A DNA stretch of 14,989 nucleotides, taken from assembly GCA_900543325.1 (NCBI GenBank), contig UQQU01000076.1, positions 1-14,989 on the forward strand. Reading direction: 5' to 3'. The notes below the pieces were generated by a model. It worked only from the letters and a program-made list of their open reading frames with translations, ran no database searches and was not told where the DNA came from. Below are positions 7,077-14,378 of the stretch, piece after piece (position 1 is the stretch's first letter; each line of letters opens with the position of its first letter). This DNA comes from an uncultured Clostridium sp. (GTDB lineage: Bacteria; Bacillota; Clostridia; Clostridiales; Clostridiaceae). The position numbers were made by a program, and so were the translations under genes.

Positions 7077-8236
7077 ATTTAGTAGAATTACCTAATGAGG
7101 GAAAGAAAAGAAAGAATACTAGATTAGAAATAAATGAAAAAGAGGCAAATACAGTAAGAAGAATATTTGAACTATACAGCCAAGGTCATGGATACAAGGC
7201 AGTAGTAAATAGAGTAAACAAGGAAGGTCATAAGACGAAAAGAAATGGTTTGTTCGCAGTAAGTACAGTAAAGGAGATACTTCAAAATCCAGTATAAATT
7301 GGTAAGATAAGGTACAATGTAAGGCAAGATTGGAGCAAGAAAAGAAGAAATAATATAAATGCAAATCCAATACTTTCAGATGGAATACATGAACCAATAA
7401 TTGATTTGGAAACATGGAATAAAGTACAAGTAATACTAAAGGAAAGAAGTAAGAAACATAATAAGGTCTACGATTGTGAATTTCCTTTAACTGGAATACT
7501 AAGGTGTCCTGTATGTGGAGCAGGAATGACAATTAGTAGGTCTACTGCTAAAAGGAAAGATGGAACTAGAAGAATAAATGAATACTATTCTTGTGGAAAT
7601 TGGAAGAATAAAGGAACAGCAGTATGTAATTCAAACTCAATAAGAGTAGAATTAGCTGATGAATATGTACTAAATAAGATAATGGAACTAATCAATGATG
7701 AAACTATATTAAGGAAGGTAGTAGATAATATAAATCAGAATAAATCTACTAAGTTAAAACCAATACTAGAGCACTTAGAACAGATAAATAAAGAGATAGA
7801 GAAACTAACAAGTAAGAAGAATAAAAACATAGAACTATTTGAAGATGGAATATTAGATAAAAGTGAGTTGTCACCAAGAATAAAAGTAATAAATGATGAC
7901 ATTGAGAAACTAAAATACAGAGAGCAAGAGTTAAAACAAGATCTTCAACTAGCAGAAGGAGATCCAATACCATTTGAGATAGTAAATGAAGTAATGAAAA
8001 GATTCAAAGAAGTATTCTTTGAAATGAGTACAAGTCAACAAAGGAAACAACTAATACATCTACTAGTTTCAAAGATAACAATAAATAAAGAAAGAGAAAT
8101 AGATAGCATAGAAATACAAATAAATGATGATGTGATAACATACTTAATGAAGGATAGGTTACCTAAAGAACAAGGTAACCTATCCTTTTTACATTTACTT
8201 GGAATGAATTGTATAAATCTGAAAATAGTAATATAA
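7076..8236 (+). pseudogene. Large serine recombinase, C-terminal half with a nonsense codon
   Basis: Continuation of the recombinase from DLVELPNEGKKRKN. It contains the recombinase DNA-binding domain (INEKEANTVRRIFELYSQGHGYKAVVNRVN...), then the usual NPVYIGKIRYN segment, in which the Tyr codon is TAA (7295-7297; position 236 of the restored protein). After it the frame is open: a Cys4 zinc ribbon (LRCPVCGAGM...YYSCGNWKNKGTAVCNS) and a long coiled coil (LEHLEQINKEIEKLTSKKNK onward). The restored protein is about 548 aa, normal for the family. Two independent lesions, insertion and stop codon, show that the integrase is dead and that the remnant has been under no selection since. The 276-codon part from ATG 7406 is open but has no evident start signal. 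Confidence 0.9.
8150..8190 (+). terminator. Strong terminator inside the recombinase 3' coding end
   Basis: GGATAGGTTACC (8152-8163) and GGTAACCTATCC (8174-8185) pair perfectly, plus two A-T pairs outside, with a 10-nt loop and TTTTT to 8190. The stem lies within the last 29 codons of the recombinase frame, about 45 nt before its stop codon. Confidence 0.85.
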
Positions 8237-8269
8237 TAAGTATGATAGTTGAATAGTGGGAGTTTAAAA

Positions 8270-8509
8270 TTGAAAATAGAAGAATTAGTGAAAGTAATAC
8301 AAGAAAGCAGAGAGTTATTTGGAGAAAATGAGTTAGCATATCTTTCATTAACTAGCAAGAATGAATCAGTAATAAGGGATAGAATAGCATACAAGTTACA
8401 CTTAGAGTTAAAGAATTCAATTGTTGCGAGGGAACACAGCATAAAAGCCATAAATTCTAGAATTGATTTAGCAGTATTAGAAAATAATGATATAAAGGAT
8501 ATAATTTGA
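8270..8509 (+). pseudogene. Front part of a possible PD-(D/E)XK-type nuclease-like protein
   Basis: 79 codons from TTG 8270, chosen because GGGAG (8258-8262) lies 7 nt upstream; an in-frame TTG at 8249 has none. The protein runs MKIEELVKVIQ, ENELAYLSLTSKN, IRDRIAYKLH, VAREHS and RIDLAVLENNDIKDII, then stops. The arrangement of conserved-looking Arg/Asp/Glu segments followed by IDLAVL resembles, from memory, the front of restriction-endonuclease-fold proteins in which a D...(E)xK pair follows. One extra T in ATTTG at 8503-8507 would explain the stop: removing it lets the frame read on as IIEIRL before another stop at about 8536. I therefore treat it as a truncated or frameshifted gene. It could also be an intact small phage protein of unknown role. 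Confidence 0.45.
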
Positions 8510-8692
8510 AATTAGGTTAATGAATAAAGGGAGTTGAGAAGGAGAGGGTTGATAATACTGTCATTTAAGTAAGCCTTTATAGATAGAACTTTAGTGATAA
8601 ATTATATGTGGAATTGGTATATAAATAATATTAGTAATTTAATGTTAAAAGTGTTAATTTATGAAATTATCATTTTTATATCTATAATATAA

Positions 8693-8723
8693 TTGAATCT
8701 TTATGTTATTATGTATTTATAAA
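8693..8723 (+). promoter_or_regulatory. Possible promoter of the two-component operon
   Basis: TTGAAT (8693-8698) and TATAAA (8718-8723), spaced 19 bp; TTATAA one base earlier gives 18. It is the best candidate in the 260-bp gap before the response regulator, but the surrounding DNA is almost pure A/T and such matches are expected by chance. The rest of 8510-8692 shows no feature I can support. Confidence 0.3.
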
Positions 8724-8769
8724 ATAAATTCATTTTGATATATATTATATAAAGTGGAGGAAAATATAA

Positions 8770-9435
8770 ATGAAAATTAATATATTAATTGTTGAAGATG
8801 AAAAAGAAATAAGGGAAGGTGTAAGTGAATATCTATCAGAAGTTGGATATAACGTTATAAGTGCAGAAGATGGAATGCAAGCAATAGAATTATTTAAGAA
8901 TAGTAAAATTGATTTAGTAATTTTAGATATAATGCTTCCCAAAGCTAACGGATTTGTTGTTTTAAATAAAATTAGACAAGAAAGCAATGTTCCAGTAATT
9001 ATGTTAACAGCAATGAGTGATGATTATACCCAAATTATGAGTTTTGATGAAAAGGCAGACGATTATATTACAAAGCCATTTTCAATAATAGTTTTACATA
9101 AAAGAATAGAAGCACTTCTTAGAAGAGGAGTAAAAGTTAGCGAAAATAAAAAGTGGTTCTATGGAGACATAGAAATTGATTTTGAAGGATACTCAGCAAG
9201 AAAGAATGGCGAAAATATAGATTTAAAACCTAAGGAAATAAAATTAATAGAGTTATTATTAAAGTATGAGGGAAAGGTTTTAACAAGAGCACAAATCTTA
9301 GATAATTTATGGAATATTGAAGAATCACCAAATGATAGGGTTATTGATGTATATATTAAAAATATAAGAAAAAAGTTGTTATTAGATTGTATAGTAACAG
9401 TTAAGGGAATTGGATATAAATTTGAGGAGCAATGA
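8770..9435 (+). CDS. OmpR/PhoB-family response regulator
   Basis: A 221-aa DNA-binding response regulator. Receiver domain residues 1-120: acidic pocket Glu9/Asp10, phosphoacceptor Asp53 in VILDIMLPK, the Thr of VIMLTAMSDD and the Lys of DYITKPFS. A winged-helix C-terminal domain follows (IDLKPKEIKLIELLLKYEGKVLTRAQILDNLW ... RVIDVYIKNIRKKL ... VKGIGYKFE). GGAGG precedes the ATG by 8 nt or so. The stop codon overlaps the kinase start. Likely phosphorylated by the neighbouring kinase and likely to control the ABC transporter unit at 11101, whose promoter has an 11-bp direct repeat. All catalytic residues are present; nothing suggests decay. Confidence 0.95.
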   Translation: MKINILIVEDEKEIREGVSEYLSEVGYNVISAEDGMQAIELFKNSKIDLVILDIMLPKANGFVVLNKIRQESNVPVIMLTAMSDDYTQIMSFDEKADDYITKPFSIIVLHKRIEALLRRGVKVSENKKWFYGDIEIDFEGYSARKNGENIDLKPKEIKLIELLLKYEGKVLTRAQILDNLWNIEESPNDRVIDVYIKNIRKKLLLDCIVTVKGIGYKFEEQ

Positions 9436-10892
9436 TGAATAAGTTAAAGTTATTTTCAAAAACATATATATTTACCATGGGGATAATAAGTTTAATAATT
9501 TTAATTTCAAATGTTTTAATTTATTTAGCATTACCCAAGGTATATGTGAATAATAAACAAAAGGAAGCTGATAAAATTATTGAAGCTTTAATTGAACAAG
9601 TAAGTAAATCTGATAATGAGGAATCATTTAAGATAGCAAAGAATTTTGCTGAAAAATATAATATTCAAGTTTTACTTACTATAGGAGATGAAAAAAGGGT
9701 ATTTCAAGGTTTGCACAAAGTAGATATATATGTTAATGAAGAGGAAATTACAGAAAACTCTTTAATAATTCCTAATTTAATTGGTGAAAATATTATAGAA
9801 AATTTTAATGATGAAAATAGAGAAGTTATAGGTGATGATGGATTCGGTCAATATATTAATATAAATAATTTATCAATAATAAAAAGTAGGGACTTTAAAA
9901 AAAGTAATGATGTAAATGGAAGTGCTAAAATAGTAATGGATTTAGAATCATTTACAGAAACAAGAGATGTTATATTAAAAATACTTCCATATTCTATTTT
10001 TATAAGCTTGCTTATAGCACTTATTGCATCATATATATATGCAAGAAAAATTACAACTCCAATAAAAGAAATTTGTGATGTTACAAAAAAAATGGAGAAT
10101 TTAAATAAAGAAGCCTTTTGTAAGGTAGAAACTGAAGATGAAATAGGAATATTAGCAGCTAATGTAAATAGTTTATATGAAAATTTATTAAATACAATTG
10201 TATCATTGGAAGAGGAAATAAAAAATGTAAGTGAATCTGAAAAAATAAAGGTGGATTTTTTAAGAAGCGCATCACATGAACTTAAGACACCACTAATGAG
10301 TATGAATATAATGATTGAAAATATGTTATATGATATAGGAAAATATAAAAATCATTATATATATTTAGAAAAATGTAAGGATATAGTTAGTGAATTAAGT
10401 AAAATGGTTCAGGAAATTTTAGATACTTCAAAACTTAATATAATAAATAATAAAAATGAAAGTGTATTAGATTTAGGTAGTTTAGTTCAAAAGAACATAG
10501 AACCATATAAATTAATAGCTAAGTCAAAGAAAATTAATATTAAAATGAATTTAAAAGAGTCTTTTAATATTAAAGTAGATGAAAAATTATTTACTAAAGC
10601 AATTTCTAATATTATTTCTAATGCAGTAAATTATACTGATGAAGGAAAGGAAATAAGAATATATATAAAAGATAAAAAACTTATTATAGAAAATGATTGT
10701 AAGCCAATTTCAGAAGAACATTTAGCACATATTTTTGAGGCATTTTATAGAGTTGATTTTGATAGAAATAAGAGTAGTGGGGGGAATGGGTTAGGATTAT
10801 ACATAGTTCAACAGATTTTAAAAATGTATAATTTAGATTATTCTTTTAAATCAATATTAACTGGAATGAGTTTTGAAGTTGATTTTAATTAA
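9435..10892 (+). CDS. Membrane sensor histidine kinase
   Basis: A 485-aa kinase partnering the response regulator. TM1 at about residues 10-35, an extracellular sensor loop of some 140 residues, TM2 at about 175-200, HAMP linker (ARKITTPIKEICDVTKKM), then a dimerisation/phosphoacceptor helix with His281 in SASHELKTP, the N box (ISNIISNAVNYT), a G1 region (ENDCKPISEEHLAHIFEAFYR) and G2 box GGNGLGLYIV. The large sensor loop differs from the short loop of BceS-type kinases, so it may sense a ligand directly. Two adjacent ATGs are possible: 9432 overlaps the regulator stop as ATGA but is only 2 nt from GAGGAG; 9435 has 5 nt and is preferred. A terminator follows, so the kinase and regulator form their own unit. 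Confidence 0.94.
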   Translation: MNKLKLFSKTYIFTMGIISLIILISNVLIYLALPKVYVNNKQKEADKIIEALIEQVSKSDNEESFKIAKNFAEKYNIQVLLTIGDEKRVFQGLHKVDIYVNEEEITENSLIIPNLIGENIIENFNDENREVIGDDGFGQYININNLSIIKSRDFKKSNDVNGSAKIVMDLESFTETRDVILKILPYSIFISLLIALIASYIYARKITTPIKEICDVTKKMENLNKEAFCKVETEDEIGILAANVNSLYENLLNTIVSLEEEIKNVSESEKIKVDFLRSASHELKTPLMSMNIMIENMLYDIGKYKNHYIYLEKCKDIVSELSKMVQEILDTSKLNIINNKNESVLDLGSLVQKNIEPYKLIAKSKKINIKMNLKESFNIKVDEKLFTKAISNIISNAVNYTDEGKEIRIYIKDKKLIIENDCKPISEEHLAHIFEAFYRVDFDRNKSSGGNGLGLYIVQQILKMYNLDYSFKSILTGMSFEVDFN

Positions 10893-10944
10893 ATATTTGA
10901 AATTTGTTCATGTTTAATAAAAAATAAAATAGTTGAAAAATAAC

Positions 10945-10978
10945 GGGTATTAGATTAATAATATCCTTATTTTTTTAT
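10945..10978 (+). terminator. Intrinsic terminator after the sensor kinase
   Basis: GGGTATTA (10945-10952) pairs with TAATATCC (10959-10966) with one G-T pair, loop of 6 nt, then TTATTTTTTTAT. It separates the regulatory genes from the transporter genes. Confidence 0.7.
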
Positions 10979-11034
10979 AAAAAATAATTTAATTAATACG
11001 ATTCTTAATGAATTTTATAAATTTAATTTTTTAA

Positions 11035-11067
11035 TTTCATAAATATTTCATATTAGGTTGATAGAAT
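11035..11067 (+). promoter_or_regulatory. Probable activated promoter of the transporter operon
   Basis: TTTCATA occurs at 11035-11041 and again at 11046-11052, 11 bp apart, the usual spacing of OmpR-family direct repeats. TAGAAT (11062-11067) can serve as -10; at 17 bp upstream the sequence is ATAAAT, a poor -35, which fits a promoter needing an activator. The most likely activator is the regulator encoded at 8770. Tested only by eye, in A/T-rich DNA. Confidence 0.45.
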
Positions 11068-11100
11068 GTACTCAAGTTAATAAACAAGGAGGACATAAAT

Positions 11101-12459
11101 ATGAATGTATTTAAGAGATCAATATTATATATAACAAGAAAAAAAATAAAAAGTATTATTATGTTATTTATATTATTTGGAATATCAACGGCAGTTTTAA
11201 GTGGAATTTCAATTAAAAAGGCAGCAAATATAGCAAGACAAGATTCAAATAAGGATATGGCAAATACTTTTGAATTACAAGCTAATTTTACGGGTAATTT
11301 TGAAGGAACAATTCCAGAAAATTTAATTGATAAGGTTTCAAAGGTAGAAGGTGTTAAGAATTATGATGCAGCAATTCAAGGAGCTGGTTTAGATTTAGAA
11401 AATGTAAATTATATAAAACCAGAAAAAAATGCAGTTCAATATAATGATGATTATAAATATGAAAAACTTTTTTCTGTAGAAGCACATAAGAGCTCTGAGT
11501 ATGATACTAAGTTTATAAGTAAATCATTAAAGCTTGTTGATGGTAGACATATTGTGCCTACTGATAAAGGTAAGGTATTAATTCATAAGGCTTTAGCAGA
11601 AGCAAATAATTTAAAAGTTGGAGATACTATAAAGGCTAAAAAGAGTGATGGTGATTTTAATGCATCAACTTTATCTAAAAATGATTATGACCTTGAAATT
11701 GTAGGTATTTTTGAAAGTGAAAATACTGAAAGAGTTGGTCACAAATTAGAAATGCCAGAAAATCTTTTAATAACTGATGTAGATACTGTTAAAACTTTAT
11801 ATGGATATTCAGATGGAAATGTAAAATATACAAATGCTACTTTCAATACAGATACTGATGTAGATAAAGTAACATCAAAATTTAAAGATATTCCTGCTGA
11901 TTGGAATAAGTATACAATAGTAAAAAGTGAAGATACATTTTTAGCTTTATCTAAGTCTTTTGATTCTTTAGATAAGATTATAAATATGGTTTTAATTGGA
12001 GCAATAATAGCTGGAATAATAATACTTTCATTAGTGTTAGCATTTTGGATTCAAGGAAGAGTTCATGAAACCGGTATATTACTTTCAATAGGAGTTTCAA
12101 AGTTTAATATTATTTCTCAATATATAATTGAATTATTACTTATAAGTATATTAGCTTTTGGAGGATCATATTTCTCAAGCAAGGTAATTTCACAAAATAT
12201 AGGAAATACAATAGTTGCACAAGCAAGTAAGCAAGCGGTTCAAGACGTTCAAAGTGGATTTGGAGGATTTTCATTAGGAAATGATGTTAATAGTTCTTTA
12301 GCAACTCGTACAGTAGATGAAATAGATGTAAAAGTAGATGTTGAAGAATTAATTTATGTATATGTTATAGGAACAGTTATTATCATACTTTCAGTAATGG
12401 CATCATCAGTATCAATAATTAGATTAAAACCAAAAGAAATATTATCCAAAATGAGCTAG
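11101..12459 (+). CDS. FtsX/MacB-like ABC transporter permease
   Basis: A 452-aa permease. TM1 lies at about residues 19-37, followed by an extracellular region of about 250 residues (MacB periplasmic core-like), then TM2 at about 296-317, TM3 at 335-358 and TM4 at 426-447. The segment RVHETGILLSIGVSKFNII between TM2 and TM3 is the typical FtsX-type motif that couples to the ATPase; the C-terminal RLKPKEILSKMS is also family-typical. Such four-TM permeases act as mechanotransmitters in antimicrobial-peptide resistance, lipoprotein or envelope-stress systems rather than as classic pores. GGAGG (11089-11093) is 7 nt before the ATG. The ATPase gene starts 11 nt after the stop. Substrate unknown. 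Confidence 0.92.
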   Translation: MNVFKRSILYITRKKIKSIIMLFILFGISTAVLSGISIKKAANIARQDSNKDMANTFELQANFTGNFEGTIPENLIDKVSKVEGVKNYDAAIQGAGLDLENVNYIKPEKNAVQYNDDYKYEKLFSVEAHKSSEYDTKFISKSLKLVDGRHIVPTDKGKVLIHKALAEANNLKVGDTIKAKKSDGDFNASTLSKNDYDLEIVGIFESENTERVGHKLEMPENLLITDVDTVKTLYGYSDGNVKYTNATFNTDTDVDKVTSKFKDIPADWNKYTIVKSEDTFLALSKSFDSLDKIINMVLIGAIIAGIIILSLVLAFWIQGRVHETGILLSIGVSKFNIISQYIIELLLISILAFGGSYFSSKVISQNIGNTIVAQASKQAVQDVQSGFGGFSLGNDVNSSLATRTVDEIDVKVDVEELIYVYVIGTVIIILSVMASSVSIIRLKPKEILSKMS

Positions 12460-12470
12460 GAGGAAAATAA

Positions 12471-13103
12471 ATGTCAATTTTAGCATTAAATAAAGTTAAT
12501 TATTCATATAAAAATGGAAAAAAAGTTTTAAATGATATAAGCATGGAATTTGAAAAAGGAAAATTTTATGCTATTTTAGGGGTTTCTGGTTCAGGAAAAA
12601 CAACATTATTATCATTACTGGCTGGATTAGATGAACCTAGAAATGGTGAAATATTATATAATAATCAAAATATAAAAGTAAAAGGGTATGAGAATCATAG
12701 AAAAAGCAATATTTCATTAATTTTTCAAAATTATAATTTAATTGATTATATGACACCTTTAGAAAATTTAAAGATAGTTAATCCTAAGGCAGATAAGAAA
12801 ATTTTAAACGATTTAGGATTAACTGATGATGAAGTTAATAGAAACGTATTACAATTATCAGGGGGGCAGCAACAGCGTGTTGCCATTGCAAGAACACTTG
12901 TTACAGATTCACCAGTAATATTAGCAGATGAGCCAACAGGAAATTTAGATAGTGATACAGCTGATGAAATTATAGAAATATTAAAAGTAAGTGCACATAA
13001 ACATGAAAAATGCGTAATAGTGGTTACTCATAGTAAGGAATTAGCTAAAAAAGCGGATGTTGTACTTGTGTTAAAAAATAAAAAACTAATACAGATTAAT
13101 TAA
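12471..13103 (+). CDS. ABC transporter ATP-binding protein (MacB/LolD type)
   Basis: A 210-aa nucleotide-binding subunit. Walker A GVSGSGKT at 37-44, Q-loop LIFQNYNLI, signature LSGGQQQRVAIAR, Walker B VILADEPTGNLD and the switch His in VVTHSKEL are all intact. The NLD after the Walker B and the overall length are typical of the MacB/LolD/FtsE group that works with FtsX-like permeases. A GGAGG lies just upstream of the ATG. It energises the permease encoded immediately upstream; two copies of each would form the complex. Confidence 0.96.
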   Translation: MSILALNKVNYSYKNGKKVLNDISMEFEKGKFYAILGVSGSGKTTLLSLLAGLDEPRNGEILYNNQNIKVKGYENHRKSNISLIFQNYNLIDYMTPLENLKIVNPKADKKILNDLGLTDDEVNRNVLQLSGGQQQRVAIARTLVTDSPVILADEPTGNLDSDTADEIIEILKVSAHKHEKCVIVVTHSKELAKKADVVLVLKNKKLIQIN

Positions 13104-13140
13104 TAAAAATTAATAAGATTTTATAAGAGGTGGCTTAAGT

Positions 13141-13533
13141 ATGGAAGTAAAACATTTTAAAGATATAAATTTAATAAGTAAAGTATTATATGTTATTTCA
13201 ATAATTATATTAGTATATACATTATTAACTATATATAATTCACATGTATATATATCATCACTTGTAGCATCAAATAGGATTGTGGTAAGTGAAAGTATAT
13301 TAATGGTAATAACATATTACATTAATTCATCATTACCATATGCATTTTATTCAATAGCAACATTTTCTATGGGATATATTATCAGTGGATTAAATGTTAA
13401 AAAGGAAGTAAAAAAAGATATAAAAAGTGATTTAGAAGACTTTGATAAATTAAATAAAGATTTAGAAGACTTTGATAAATTAAATAAAGATGATAATGAA
13501 TTAGAAGAATTAATAGAATATTTAAAAGATTAA
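13141..13533 (+). CDS. Small two-TM protein with a charged repeat tail
   Basis: A 130-aa protein, third gene of the transporter operon (37 nt after the ATPase, AGAGGTGG as ribosome site). Two hydrophobic segments, about residues 16-36 (VLYVISIIILVYTLL) and 58-85 (AFYSIATFSMGYIISGL), flank a short outside loop; the C-terminal 45 residues are highly charged, with DLEDFDKLNK repeated twice in tandem. I know no named family. Position suggests an accessory subunit or regulator of the transporter. The tail probably faces the cytosol and could contact the ATPase or kinase. Confidence 0.8.
   Translation: MEVKHFKDINLISKVLYVISIIILVYTLLTIYNSHVYISSLVASNRIVVSESILMVITYYINSSLPYAFYSIATFSMGYIISGLNVKKEVKKDIKSDLEDFDKLNKDLEDFDKLNKDDNELEELIEYLKD
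13429..13488 (+). repeat. 30-bp perfect tandem duplication in coding sequence
   Basis: Two identical 30-bp units (13429-13458 and 13459-13488), each encoding DLEDFDKLNK, followed by the start of a third (GAT). Being 10 codons long it keeps the frame. Confidence 0.95.
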
Positions 13534-13810
13534 CTAGCTGTTAAGGATTAATTTAGAAAACTTTTGATATTCACTTGAGAAAGTTATTATGATGTTAGGG
13601 GAATGGGGTAAGATGGTAAAGGATAACAAGCAATTGGATATAAAGTAAGTTTTGAGAAGGAGTATCAGTTAAGGATGCTCCTTCTTCTTTTAGGTTAAGA
13701 AATTTTGGAGCAACTATGTTGAATTTGAACATTACTATATAGAATAATATGGGGATGTAGCTCGTAATTAAATTATAATTTTAAAAGTATATTAGAAAAG
13801 GAGAAAAGTA
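13534..13810 (+). other. Intergenic region with terminator, possible kinase relic
   Basis: No open gene. One frame near 13623-13690 reads IGYKVSFEKEY followed by QLRML, reminiscent of the last strand of a histidine kinase ATPase domain, with upstream RGMG in the same frame (about 13596-13607) broken by stops. This may be a decayed kinase end or coincidence. The stretch is visibly richer in G than its surroundings. It contains the terminator at 13656-13691; a perfect TATAAT at 13774-13779 has no supporting -35. Confidence 0.3.
13656..13691 (+). terminator. Terminator of the transporter operon
   Basis: GAAGGAGTATC (13656-13666) pairs with GATGCTCCTTC (13674-13684) over 11 bp with one G-T pair, loop of 7 nt, then TTCTTTT. 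First terminator after the 130-aa gene. Confidence 0.8.
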
Positions 13811-13870
13811 ATGAGCAAGTTTACAACCTCACTTAACACCGATACGGAGAACCGTATCGCAAGCAAGTGA
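13811..13870 (+). CDS. 19-aa ORF running into a hairpin
   Basis: AAAGGAG ending at 13803 lies 7 nt before ATG 13811, a near-ideal start. The 19-codon ORF (MSKFTTSLNTDTENRIASK) ends at TGA 13868-13870, inside the right arm of a strong hairpin. Base and codon use (ACC, CGT, TCA, AAC) are unlike the A/T-rich surroundings. No + strand gene follows for 500 bp, so a leader-peptide role has no obvious target; it may be the surviving front of a lost gene. Confidence 0.4.
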   Translation: MSKFTTSLNTDTENRIASK

Positions 13871-13878
13871 TACGGTTC
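13841..13878. other. Three-part hairpin with alternative pairings
   Basis: GATACGG (13841-13847), CCGTATC (13852-13858) and GATACGG (13869-13875) can form either a 7-bp stem between the first two or a 10-bp stem GAACCGTATC/GATACGGTTC between 13849-13858 and 13869-13878. The two are mutually exclusive. ATTATTATA follows on +, giving a weak terminator at best; on - it lies 4 nt after the DUF2798-like gene and lacks a T-run. Confidence 0.6.
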
Positions 13879-13882
13879 ATTA

Positions 13883-14293
13883 TTATATAGCATTTATCTC
13901 TTCATTTATTTGTTCATTGATACTTGAAATTGGTGGGAAAATTTTAAAGAATATAAATCTTATTAAAGGAGATACAATTAATAAATTTAAAGGTATTGCA
14001 AAAATAAAGTTTGTAATTAGAGCATTACTATAAGCAGAAATAAAATTAGAATTTAATCCTATATTAGTAATTACTCCAAATAGTGACATCCAAATGACCA
14101 TACCACATGATGTAAAAAATGACATATATACTCCTACTTTTTTCATATCATCATTTGGCTTTAATATTTTACTTGTAATGATTTTTACAATTTTACCAAC
14201 TATAAAAATATCTCCTACTAGTGCATATATAAAAGCTAATGGAAACCCTAGTGCTGCATGCTTAAATATATTTAATGAAAATCCTTCAATCAT
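13883..14293 (-). CDS. DUF2798-like membrane protein, possibly N-terminally shortened
   Basis: A 136-aa membrane protein with three or four hydrophobic helices. Segments AALGFPLAFIYALVGDIFIVG and NFIFAIPLNLLIVSPLIRFIF match the repeated pattern of DUF2798 proteins, as I remember it, with the Pro-containing ends of helices and small loops. The ATG at 14293-14291 has no ribosome binding site. Upstream the frame stays open for many codons and reads FIYLILGLQIFINIA, a hydrophobic helix that fits the expected first TM of the family, but it contains no ATG, GTG or TTG with a site. So the real start may be lost or non-standard. It is the only larger gene on the minus strand in the window. Function of the family is unknown. 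Confidence 0.65.
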   Translation of the reverse strand: MIEGFSLNIFKHAALGFPLAFIYALVGDIFIVGKIVKIITSKILKPNDDMKKVGVYMSFFTSCGMVIWMSLFGVITNIGLNSNFISAYSNALITNFIFAIPLNLLIVSPLIRFIFFKIFPPISSINEQINEEINAI

Positions 14294-14378
14294 AGCTATA
14301 TTGATAAATATTTGTAATCCTAATATGAGGTAAATAAACTTTAGAGATAATATATAATTTTGTAAGGGGGAAATAAAG

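Noticed and set aside
7119..7532. Minus-strand 137-codon reading frame, and similar frames at 7749-7973, 8035-8451 and 8163-8348
   Set aside because: They are the reverse complement of recombinase and downstream coding sequence, Leu/Phe-rich as expected for shadows, without start signals.
14094..14333. Plus-strand 79-codon reading frame
   Set aside because: Antisense shadow of the DUF2798-like gene, whose protein pattern is the better match.
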